Positions 8,806 to 16,662 of a stretch of DNA of 55,766 nucleotides are shown here, piece by piece (positions within the stretch are counted from its first letter, which is position 1; every line of letters starts with the position of its first letter). The notes below the pieces were generated by a model. It searched no databases, was not told where the DNA came from, and saw nothing but the letters and a program-made list of their open reading frames with translations. The translations under genes and the position numbers were made by a program. The DNA comes from an uncultured Lachnospiraceae bacterium (GTDB lineage: Bacteria > Bacillota_A > Clostridia > Lachnospirales > Lachnospiraceae): NCBI GenBank assembly GCA_905207905.1, contig CAJLNC010000005.1:1-55766 (forward strand). The letters are read 5' to 3'.

Positions 8806-11800
8806 ACAACGAAAGTTACGGCGGCCGGGGCTGTTTTATTTTGGCATGGGATTTTTGGTGCCGGCTCTGATCACTTTGGTGGGTTATGGCATCAACGGAA
8901 TCTGGCCCTTTGGGGATCACACAGTGCTGATCATTGATTCTATTCATCAGTATCTGCCTTTTTATACGGAGCTGCAGCAGAAGCTGGTGCATTCGGAATC
9001 CCTGCTTTATTCCTTTTCCGGAGGACTGGGGTATGATTTCTGGGCTACCTTTGCCTACTATCTGGCAAGTCCCCTAAATCTGCTGCTGGCTTTGTTTCCC
9101 AAGGCTCATGTGGCAGATGTGATGGACTATTTTATTTTGCTGAAAATGGCTCTCTGCGGAGGCATTTTTTCCTGGTACCTTTACAAGCGGGCGCCGGGAA
9201 GGCGGTTTTGGCCTATTGTATTTGGCACCATGTTTGCCCTGAGCAACTTTATGATCGGCTATTCCTTTAATCTGATGTGGCTGGACAGCATTGCCATGGT
9301 GCCGCTGATCATGATGGGAATTGAAAAAATCGTGGCCGGCAAGGGCGGAAAGATGTACGGCCTGGCTTTGTTTTACGGGCTCTGGTGTAATTATTATATT
9401 GGATTTATGCTTTGCATTTTTTCCTGTCTGTATCTTTTGGTGTGCTTTGCTGCAAAGCGGAGGCTTACCTGGAGAAAGATCTGGAAAAGCTGTCTGAGGT
9501 TTGGATGGTATTCCCTGCTGGCAGGAGGGATGGCCTCTGTGGTGCTGCTTCCCGCTTATGTGGGACTCTCCAGCTCTGAGTCCATGCTAAACAACAGCTT
9601 TCCCTCTGTAATCAAGTTTTACACCAGCTTTTTCGATATGGTATTGGCTCATTTTGCAGGAAATGCTCCTGTGAATATCTCCAGCAGCCAGGTGGGCTTA
9701 AACGCCTATTGCGGTGTGGCGGTGCTGGTGCTGGTGGTTCTCTATGCCCTGGACGATAAGATCCGGCTTCGGGAGCGGCTGGCCAAGCTTGCTTTGGCAG
9801 GATTTTTGTTGCTTGGCTTTTCCATGAATATTTTGAATTATATCTGGCATGGCTTCCATGTGCAGAACGGCCTGCCCAACCGGTTCGCTTTTCTTTACAT
9901 CTGCCTGCTTTTGGTGATGTCTTTTGATGTGCTGGAACATGCAGGGAATATGAAATTATGGAAGCTGCTGGTTTCCGGGCTGCTTCCCATCGGCTTTGCT
10001 CTGACGGCTTACCTGTTAAAGCTGGGAGATCTGGAACCCTATGTGTATCTGATCACGCTCCTTCTTTTGCTGGTGTATCTGCTGGTGCTGCTGTCCGCAA
10101 AGCTGATGAAAGGGCGCAGAAAACTGGCTCTTTACCTGGCAGGAGGGCTGATGCTGGCAGAGGCGGGAGGCCATGGGATCTACGGTCTTTGCTGCAACGG
10201 AAATGTGGGGCGCAGTTCCTACATGGCAGACCAGGCCTCCTTTGGCACCCTGACGGGGGGAGGGGAGGACGAGGAATTTTACCGCAGTGAGATTGACAGC
10301 CAGAGGATGCGGAATGTGACCATGTATGCAGGCGGTCATGCCCTGGTGATGTTCAATTCCACCATGCCTGCCTCTACCACAGAGCTGTGCGACCGGCTGG
10401 GGATTGAGGCAAGAACCAACAAAAATGGTTACAACGGAGTGACCAAGCTGATGAACGATGTGTTTGGCATCCGCTATGTGCTCTCCTCCAAGGGAAAAGG
10501 GGATTCTATTTATCAGTTTGAGAAGGTGGATTCCGATGATAATCTGACCCTCTATGAAAATAAGAATGCGCTGTCTTTAGGTTTTATGGTGAATTCTTCT
10601 ATTAAAGAGTGGAATATTTATCAGGACAATCCTATGGATGTGCAGAACAGCTTTGTACAGCTGGCTACAGGACTGGAACCGATTTTTTTGTTTGACCGGC
10701 AGATTGAGATGTCTAACGGAGAAAATTACGGGATTCTTATTCCGGAAAACAAACAGGTATATCTCTATCTGGCCAACCGGGTGGATAAGCTGGAATTAAA
10801 TACGCCGGAATACTCCAAAACCTATGATACTTACACAGACCATCTGTATGTGATCAACCGGATGGACGGGAAGGATATGGCGGATTTTACAGTTACCATG
10901 GATGAGGAGGGGGTTCAGACTGCCAGGGTGTATGTCTGCGACAATGCAGCTTATCAGAAGGTGGTGGATCAGCTCTCCAGGAATCAGCTGGAGCAGGTGG
11001 AGGCAGAGGGCAATCATTTAAGCGGAACCATCCATGTGGATCAGGAAGGAACTATGCTGCTTACGGTGCCTTACAGTGAAAACTGGAGTCTTACGGTGGA
11101 CGGCGCTAAGGCGGAGTTGATCAAGATCGGAGATTCCTTAATGGGAGTGGATCTGTCTTCGGGAGACCATGAGATCTCCATGACCTACACGCCGGGAGGT
11201 TTATGGCTGGGACTGATTTTATCTGTTTTTTGCGGGTTATTGTTTGTGCTTACCTGTATACTGGAAAAGAGAGAAAAGAAAGAGGACAAGAAGATGAAGG
11301 TGGAATTTTCAAAGAGGGCTACGTCCTTTGATGCAGGAATTTTTGCGGTGCTGAATGAGCGGAAAGAGGAACTTTTAAAGGAAGGGAAGACGATTTATAA
11401 TTTGTCTGTGGGGACTCCGGATTTTGCTCCGCCTGCCAGAGTGATGGAGGCAGTATCCAGGGCGGCCTTGGATCCGGACAATTTCAAATATGCCTTAAAA
11501 GAGCTGCCCCAGTTGATCGAGACTGTGCAGGATTTTTATCAGAAAAGGTTTGGAGTAGTGCTGGAGAAGGATGAGATCATGTCCATCTACGGCTCCCAGG
11601 AGGGCATGGCCCACATTGCCTGGGTGCTGTGCAATCCTGGAGATCTGGTGCTGGTTCCCAACCCCGGCTATCCTATTTTTAAGATTGGGCCTTTATTTTG
11701 CGATGCAAAGGTGTGGGAGTATTCTCTGTTGAAGGAAAATGATTTTCTGCCTGATCTGAAAGCCATTCCATCGGAGGTGGCGGAAGAAGCCAGATTTATG

Positions 11801-12514
11801 GTGGTAAATTATCCGGGAAATCCCATCTGCCGCACTGCGCCGGAGAAATTTTACCGTGAGCTGATTGATTTTGCAAAGAAGTATGACATTGTGATCCTTC
11901 ATGATAACGCCTATTCGGATATCGTGTTTCCGAAAAGGGAGGGAGAAGAAGCTCTTTTCGAGCCTTCCCTGGAGGACTACAAAGATTGCAGAGGGACTTC
12001 TTTCTTGTCCTTTGAGGGGGCTAAGGAAGTGGGAATCGAGTTTTATTCCCTGTCTAAATCTTATAATTATACAGGAGCCAGGATGTCTTTTGTGGTGGGT
12101 AACCGGGAGATTGTAGCCCGTTTCCAGGCTCTTCGCTCTCAGATTGATTACGGTATTTTTCTGCCTGTGCAGTATGGAGCCATCGCGGCTTTAAAGACGC
12201 CGGAGGAGGAAGTACTGGAGCAGTGCCGTCAGTATGACCTTCGCAATCGGACTCTCTGTCAGGGACTGCGAAGGATTGGCTGGCAGGTTCCGGACAGCCA
12301 GGGCACTATGTTCGTGTGGGCGCCGCTGCCGGAGGGGTATACTAATTCGGAACAGTTCTGTATGGAGCTGATGGAGCGCTCCGGGGTGATCTGTGTGCCC
12401 GGCAGCAGTTTTGGAAATCTGGGAGAGGGGTATGTGCGCTTTGCTCTGGTTCTTCCCCCAAAAGAGCTGGAAAATGTGGTGGAAAGCATTGAGAGGAGCG
12501 GGATTTTAAAATAA
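8798..12514 (+). CDS. YfhO-type membrane protein fused in frame to a PLP aminotransferase
   Basis: One uninterrupted frame of 1238 codons encodes two proteins normally separate. Residues 1 to about 830 are a YfhO-family polytopic membrane protein; in other Firmicutes YfhO acts in glycosylation of cell-wall polymers. Roughly a dozen membrane segments lie in the first 450 residues, then a large exposed domain, then a last membrane segment ending in a lysine-rich tail. Residues 833-1238 are a complete fold-type I aminotransferase of the LL-diaminopimelate/aspartate type, with GTPDFAP near its start, NPGYPI, NYPGNP, and the PLP lysine in SLSKSYNYTGAR (Lys1087). The junction is an ATG codon at 11294 with AGAGG 8 nt upstream, so the enzyme may also be made alone. 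Substrate unknown. A lost stop codon or sequencing error remains possible. Confidence 0.85.
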   Translation: MIEQRKLRRPGLFYFGMGFLVPALITLVGYGINGIWPFGDHTVLIIDSIHQYLPFYTELQQKLVHSESLLYSFSGGLGYDFWATFAYYLASPLNLLLALFPKAHVADVMDYFILLKMALCGGIFSWYLYKRAPGRRFWPIVFGTMFALSNFMIGYSFNLMWLDSIAMVPLIMMGIEKIVAGKGGKMYGLALFYGLWCNYYIGFMLCIFSCLYLLVCFAAKRRLTWRKIWKSCLRFGWYSLLAGGMASVVLLPAYVGLSSSESMLNNSFPSVIKFYTSFFDMVLAHFAGNAPVNISSSQVGLNAYCGVAVLVLVVLYALDDKIRLRERLAKLALAGFLLLGFSMNILNYIWHGFHVQNGLPNRFAFLYICLLLVMSFDVLEHAGNMKLWKLLVSGLLPIGFALTAYLLKLGDLEPYVYLITLLLLLVYLLVLLSAKLMKGRRKLALYLAGGLMLAEAGGHGIYGLCCNGNVGRSSYMADQASFGTLTGGGEDEEFYRSEIDSQRMRNVTMYAGGHALVMFNSTMPASTTELCDRLGIEARTNKNGYNGVTKLMNDVFGIRYVLSSKGKGDSIYQFEKVDSDDNLTLYENKNALSLGFMVNSSIKEWNIYQDNPMDVQNSFVQLATGLEPIFLFDRQIEMSNGENYGILIPENKQVYLYLANRVDKLELNTPEYSKTYDTYTDHLYVINRMDGKDMADFTVTMDEEGVQTARVYVCDNAAYQKVVDQLSRNQLEQVEAEGNHLSGTIHVDQEGTMLLTVPYSENWSLTVDGAKAELIKIGDSLMGVDLSSGDHEISMTYTPGGLWLGLILSVFCGLLFVLTCILEKREKKEDKKMKVEFSKRATSFDAGIFAVLNERKEELLKEGKTIYNLSVGTPDFAPPARVMEAVSRAALDPDNFKYALKELPQLIETVQDFYQKRFGVVLEKDEIMSIYGSQEGMAHIAWVLCNPGDLVLVPNPGYPIFKIGPLFCDAKVWEYSLLKENDFLPDLKAIPSEVAEEARFMVVNYPGNPICRTAPEKFYRELIDFAKKYDIVILHDNAYSDIVFPKREGEEALFEPSLEDYKDCRGTSFLSFEGAKEVGIEFYSLSKSYNYTGARMSFVVGNREIVARFQALRSQIDYGIFLPVQYGAIAALKTPEEEVLEQCRQYDLRNRTLCQGLRRIGWQVPDSQGTMFVWAPLPEGYTNSEQFCMELMERSGVICVPGSSFGNLGEGYVRFALVLPPKELENVVESIERSGILK

Positions 12515-12552
12515 AACTTGCTGCGTGTTCCAATGACTGCGGCGGGGGTTTG

Positions 12553-12588
12553 CTCTGATTCCAAGAGGAAATCAGAGTATCTTGCTTT
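12553..12588 (+). terminator. Possible weak terminator after the YfhO-aminotransferase frame
   Basis: CTCTGATT (12553-12560) pairs with AATCAGAG (12570-12577), with CC/GG extending the helix across a bulge. Only a broken T-rich stretch follows, so this is a weak candidate. It lies in the 134-nt gap before murB. Confidence 0.35.
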
Positions 12589-12610
12589 TCTGCCATGCAT
12601 ATTGTATGAT
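12582..12610 (+). promoter_or_regulatory. Candidate sigma-A promoter for murB-rapZ-whiA
   Basis: TTGCTT (12582-12587), 17-nt spacer, TATGAT (12605-12610). Spacing is ideal and the site lies 39 nt before the murB start, directly after a possible terminator. The call rests only on pattern match. Confidence 0.5.
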
Positions 12611-12648
12611 TAGAAAAGATAATAAACCATAGAAAGTTGGAAGTTTAT

Positions 12649-13572
12649 ATGAAGCAGAATATAAATCAGAATAGATATGAAGCGCTTTGCCAGAGAGCAG
12701 GCAGAGAGCAGGTGCTGACAAATGAGCCTATGAGCCGGCACACCACTTTTCGTATCGGAGGACCGGCAGACTATTTTGTGATTCCAAAGGATATGGAATG
12801 CGTCAGACAGGTGGTTTCTTTCTGTAAGGAAGAAAAGCTTCCTTATTACATACTGGGTAATGGAAGTAATCTGCTGGTGGGAGATAAGGGGTACCGGGGC
12901 GTGATGATTCAGCTCTATAAGAATTTTAACCGGGTTCGGGTGGAAGAAACCAGAATCATTGCTCAGTCGGGAGCCATGATGTCCGTGATTGCAAAGGCGG
13001 CTTTAGACGCAGGTCTTACAGGATTTGAGTTTGCTTCCGGCATACCGGGCACCATAGGGGGCGCTGCGGTGATGAACGCAGGAGCCTATGGAGGAGAGTT
13101 AAGAGATGTGCTGCTTCAGACGGTTGTCCTGACTCCGGAGGGAGAAGTGCTTACTTTAAAGACAGAGGAAATGGAGTTTGGTTACCGCACCAGTGTGGTG
13201 GAGAAGCGCCATTATACGGTGCTGGAGGCAGTTCTGGGATTGCAGCCGGGAGACCCGGAAAAGATTCGCAGCCAGATGGAAGATTTGAAGAACCGGAGGG
13301 TGACCAAGCAGCCTCTGGAGATGCCCAGTGCAGGCAGTACCTTTAAGCGGCCGGAAGGGCATTTTGCAGGAAAACTGATCATGGATGCGGGGCTGCGGGG
13401 ATTTTCTGTGGGAGGAGCCCAGATCTCGGAAAAGCACTGCGGTTTTGTAGTAAACAAAGGAAATGCCACAGCGGCAGATGTGCGGGAGTTGATCCGACAG
13501 GTGCAGGAGCGGGTACAGAAGCAGTCCGGAGTTTTGCTGGAGCCGGAAGTGAAGATGCTGGGAGAGTTCTAA
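12649..13572 (+). CDS. murB: UDP-N-acetylenolpyruvoylglucosamine reductase (MurB)
   Basis: MurB is the cytoplasmic FAD/NADPH enzyme that reduces UDP-GlcNAc-enolpyruvate to UDP-MurNAc, the second committed step of peptidoglycan synthesis. The FAD-binding part shows TTFRIGGPADYF, GNGSNLLV and the glycine-rich GIPGTIGGAAVMNAGAYG; the C-terminal part has SAGSTFKRP and KHCGFVVN with the catalytic Glu in LLEPEVKM. Length 307 residues is typical of type IIa/b enzymes. ATG 12649 is chosen over an in-frame TTG at 12637 because GGAAG at 12639-12643 precedes it by 5 nt. It is followed one base later by rapZ, a common Gram-positive arrangement. Confidence 0.96.
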   Translation: MKQNINQNRYEALCQRAGREQVLTNEPMSRHTTFRIGGPADYFVIPKDMECVRQVVSFCKEEKLPYYILGNGSNLLVGDKGYRGVMIQLYKNFNRVRVEETRIIAQSGAMMSVIAKAALDAGLTGFEFASGIPGTIGGAAVMNAGAYGGELRDVLLQTVVLTPEGEVLTLKTEEMEFGYRTSVVEKRHYTVLEAVLGLQPGDPEKIRSQMEDLKNRRVTKQPLEMPSAGSTFKRPEGHFAGKLIMDAGLRGFSVGGAQISEKHCGFVVNKGNATAADVRELIRQVQERVQKQSGVLLEPEVKMLGEF

Positions 13573-13573
13573 T

Positions 13574-14437
13574 ATGAGATTTGTGATTGTGACGGGGATG
13601 TCCGGAGCCGGAAAGAGCACCGCATTAAAGATGCTGGAGGATATGGGATATTTCTGTGTGGATAATCTGCCGATTCCTCTGGTGGAGAAATTTATCGACC
13701 TGGCAGGGAATGCAGAGGAATACAGCAAGGTGGCTCTTGGGTTGGACGTGAGAGGCTTCCATGGCCCGGAGTCTGTGGAGCGGCTGATCCAGACCCTGGA
13801 GAAGGCTGGCGAAAAAGGGGAGGATCAGGAGATCCTGTTTATGGAAGCCGGGGGTTCCACTTTGGTGAAGCGATACAAGGAGAGCCGGAGACGCCATCCT
13901 ATGGCCAAGGGAGGAAGCATCGAGGAGGGCATTGCAAGAGAAATGCAGATGCTTTCCAGCTTGAAGGAGCGGGCGGATTATATCATTGATACCAGCCAGC
14001 TTCTTACCAGAGATCTGAAAGCAGAATTGGAAAAGATTTTTGTTCATCAGCAGGAGTACAAGAATCTGTTTGTCACAGTTCAGAGCTTTGGCTTTAAGTA
14101 CGGGATCCCAGTAGATGCGGATCTGGTGTTTGACGTCCGGTTTTTGCCGAACCCGTTCTATGTGGAGGAGCTGCGCCCCAAGACGGGAAATGATCCGGAG
14201 GTCCAGGAGTATGTGATGAGTTCTGAGACAGCTCAGACCTTTTTGGACAAGCTTACGGATCTGGTGGATTTTCTTATGCCAAACTATGTGACAGAGGGGA
14301 AGAATCAGCTGGTGATTGCCATGGGATGTACCGGAGGGAAGCATCGTTCGGTGACCCTGGCCAATAAGCTGTATGATCATCTCTGCCAGAAACAGGGGTA
14401 TGGTCTGAAGATTGTCCATAAGGATATATTGCGTTAG
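13574..14437 (+). CDS. rapZ: RNase adapter/nucleotide-binding protein RapZ (YvcJ family)
   Basis: A 287-residue P-loop protein. In enterobacteria RapZ guides RNase E to the small RNA GlmZ and senses glucosamine-6-phosphate; in Firmicutes the homolog YvcJ is a nucleotide-binding protein with an incompletely known role. Walker A GMSGAGKS is at residues 8-15, DNLP at about 31-34, and the conserved C-terminal substrate-binding segment AMGCTGGKHRSV at about 250-261. It starts one base after murB and precedes whiA by 15 nt. The usual clostridial neighbour yvcK, normally between rapZ and whiA, is absent here. Confidence 0.95.
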   Translation: MRFVIVTGMSGAGKSTALKMLEDMGYFCVDNLPIPLVEKFIDLAGNAEEYSKVALGLDVRGFHGPESVERLIQTLEKAGEKGEDQEILFMEAGGSTLVKRYKESRRRHPMAKGGSIEEGIAREMQMLSSLKERADYIIDTSQLLTRDLKAELEKIFVHQQEYKNLFVTVQSFGFKYGIPVDADLVFDVRFLPNPFYVEELRPKTGNDPEVQEYVMSSETAQTFLDKLTDLVDFLMPNYVTEGKNQLVIAMGCTGGKHRSVTLANKLYDHLCQKQGYGLKIVHKDILR

Positions 14438-14452
14438 ACAGGGGGAAGCGCC

Positions 14453-15433
14453 ATGTCTTTTTCAAGTGAAACAAAAGAAGAATTATCTGCCCAGATCAAT
14501 AGTGCCAGACACTGTCAGATCGCAGAGCTCACGGCCATTCTCACCATGTGTGGCCGTGTTTCTATCTCTACCAGAGACCGGGTTCATATCCGAATTCAGA
14601 CGGAGAACCTTTATGTGGCAAGGAAATACGGAGCGCTGCTTCGGAAGATTTTCCATATTATCGGGGAGGTAGGGGTGAGGATTCATGGCACCCATGGTCA
14701 GAATCGCATGTACACGGTGACGGTATCCGGCCATGAGGAGGCTCTTCGGGTGCTGCGGGCAGCCAAGCTGGTAAATCAGGGGCTGGAAGTGGAGGAGAAT
14801 CTTTCGCTGGTGGACAATCTCATTGTACAGAAATCCTGCTGCCGCAGAGCCTTTATCCGGGGCGCTTTTCTGGTGGCCGGTTCCATCAGCGATCCCAGGA
14901 AATTTTATCATTTTGAGATCGTGTGCGCCACTATGCCCAAGGCCAGGCAGTTGCAGCAGATGATCTGCAGTTTTGAGCTGGATGGTAAGATCGTGGAGCG
15001 AAAAGGTCATTTTGTAGTGTATTTAAAAGAGGGCGCCCAGATCGTGGACATCCTCAATGTGATGGAGGCTCACAGAGCTTTGATGAGGCTGGAGAATATC
15101 CGAATCGTCAGAGAAATGAGAAACACCGTAAACAGGAAAGTAAACTGTGAAACTGCCAATATCCATAAGACGGTGAATGCGGCAGTGAAACAGATTGAAG
15201 ATATCGAGTTTTTGATGCGGCAGGTGGGACTGGAACATCTGCCGGAAAACCTGGCTCAGGTGGCTGTGCTGAGGCTGGAGCAGAGGGAGGCTACTTTAAA
15301 AGAACTGGGAGAATTATTAGATCCTCCTGTCGGCAAATCAGGAGTGAACCACAGGCTTCGGAGACTGAGCGAGCTGGCCCAGAGAGAGCGGGAAAAGCTG
15401 GAAGGGCAGCCGGAGTTTCAGGAGCAGCAGTGA
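14453..15433 (+). CDS. whiA: Sporulation/cell-division regulator WhiA
   Basis: WhiA is a DNA-binding protein with an N-terminal degenerate LAGLIDADG homing-endonuclease fold and a C-terminal helix-turn-helix. In Bacillus it influences division and chromosome segregation; in Streptomyces it activates sporulation genes. The N-terminal opening (SFSSETKEEL), the middle CCRRAFIRGAFLVAGSISDP and the C-terminal helices with LGELLDPPVGKSGVNHRLRRL are all characteristic. The 326-residue length is normal. It is last in the murB-rapZ-whiA run; the DNA just after its stop repeats its own 3' end imperfectly. Confidence 0.96.
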   Translation: MSFSSETKEELSAQINSARHCQIAELTAILTMCGRVSISTRDRVHIRIQTENLYVARKYGALLRKIFHIIGEVGVRIHGTHGQNRMYTVTVSGHEEALRVLRAAKLVNQGLEVEENLSLVDNLIVQKSCCRRAFIRGAFLVAGSISDPRKFYHFEIVCATMPKARQLQQMICSFELDGKIVERKGHFVVYLKEGAQIVDILNVMEAHRALMRLENIRIVREMRNTVNRKVNCETANIHKTVNAAVKQIEDIEFLMRQVGLEHLPENLAQVAVLRLEQREATLKELGELLDPPVGKSGVNHRLRRLSELAQREREKLEGQPEFQEQQ

Positions 15434-15550
15434 GAAATTCAGGAGCGGCAGCGTAAAAAGCAGGAAGGACGGCCGGAAAATCCAGGAACGATAGTGTAAA
15501 CAGTCAGAGTGGCAGAATAAACAGCCGGAACAGCGGCCGGAAAAACAGAA
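15400..15550 (+). repeat. Degenerate tandem duplication of the whiA 3' end
   Basis: The last roughly 35 nt of whiA plus following bases (beginning GAAGGGCAGCCGGAG) recur about 60 nt later as GAAGGACGGCCGGAAAA, and a shorter third piece with GCGGCCGGAAAAACAG follows. The copies are diverged and the repeat fills most of the gap to the next gene. No coding or regulatory role is visible. Confidence 0.45.
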
Positions 15551-15569
15551 GAAAAGGGAGGAAGATAGA

Positions 15570-16652
15570 ATGAAGGCACAGAGAATGAAACGGGTACTGG
15601 AAGAGATGAAAAAGGCAGGGGTGGACCAGATGGTGGTCACCAATCCCTATGCGATCTACTATTTGGCAGAGCACTTTGAAAATCCGGGAGAGCGGTTCTG
15701 GGCTTTGGCGGTAAAGGCAGACGGAGGTCGTACCCTTATCGCCAACCGGCTTTTTGTGCTTCCAAAGATGGAAGATATAGAGATCGTATGGTACAAGGAC
15801 GGGGAGGACGGCACAGCCCTTTTAAGTCAGGTGATGGATCCTAAGAAGCCTTTGGGAATCGATGAGACCATGGCGGCCCGCTTCCTTCTGCCACTGATGA
15901 AGCGGGGAACCGGGTCAGAGTATGTGCTGTCTTCCCAGTGCGTTGACCGGGTACGAGCCAGAAAGGATCAGGAGGAAATTGAGAAAATGCGCAGATCCTC
16001 CGCTGTGAACGATCAGGCTATGGAGCAGTTTAAAAAATTAATCCATCCGGGAGTTACAGAACGGCAGGTGGCAGATCAGCTGTTGACTATCTATCAGAAC
16101 CTGGGAGGGGAGTCCCATTCCTTTCCGCCGATTGTAGCTTTTGGAGCCAATGCGGCAGTGGGCCATCACGAGCCGGATGATACGGTATTAAAGTCCGGGG
16201 ACTGCGTTCTTTTTGATGTGGGCTGCGTAAGGAACGGGTACTGTTCGGATATGACCAGAACCTTTTTCTATGGCAGTGCGGATGAGGAACAGAAAAGGGT
16301 GTATGAAACTGTGAAACGGGCGCAGCTGGCAGCGGAGGCAGCGATTCGTCCAGGCGTTGCACTGTGTGAGATCGACCGGATTGCCAGAGGGGTGATTGAA
16401 GAGGCAGGATATGGGGAATACTTTACCCATCGCCTGGGACATTTTATCGGTATGGAGGAGCATGAGAAGGGAGATGTGTCCCTGGCCAGTGATCTGGTGG
16501 CAGAGCCTGGTATGATCTTTTCCATTGAGCCTGGCATCTATCTGCCAGGAAAAGGCGGAGTCCGGATTGAGGATCTGGTTCTGGTGACAGAGGATGGCGT
16601 GGAGATCTTGAATCACTGCTCCAAGGAACTGGAAATTTTGCCGGAGGCTTAG
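15570..16652 (+). CDS. Xaa-Pro aminopeptidase-type M24 metallopeptidase
   Basis: A 360-residue cytoplasmic aminopeptidase P-family protein, which removes residues before proline using a di-metal site (usually Mn). The N-terminal creatinase-like domain covers about residues 1-130 (NPYAIYYLAEHFENPGERF) and the M24 pita-bread domain the rest. The metal ligands are visible: FDVGC and SDMTRTF (two Asp), HRLGHFIGMEEHE (His), SIEPGIY (Glu) and VRIEDL (Glu). GGGAGG lies 8-10 nt before the ATG. It is followed 10 nt later by the ABC-F gene, suggesting co-transcription. Exact peptide substrate is not known. Confidence 0.92.
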   Translation: MKAQRMKRVLEEMKKAGVDQMVVTNPYAIYYLAEHFENPGERFWALAVKADGGRTLIANRLFVLPKMEDIEIVWYKDGEDGTALLSQVMDPKKPLGIDETMAARFLLPLMKRGTGSEYVLSSQCVDRVRARKDQEEIEKMRRSSAVNDQAMEQFKKLIHPGVTERQVADQLLTIYQNLGGESHSFPPIVAFGANAAVGHHEPDDTVLKSGDCVLFDVGCVRNGYCSDMTRTFFYGSADEEQKRVYETVKRAQLAAEAAIRPGVALCEIDRIARGVIEEAGYGEYFTHRLGHFIGMEEHEKGDVSLASDLVAEPGMIFSIEPGIYLPGKGGVRIEDLVLVTEDGVEILNHCSKELEILPEA

Positions 16653-16662
16653 AGGGATATCG

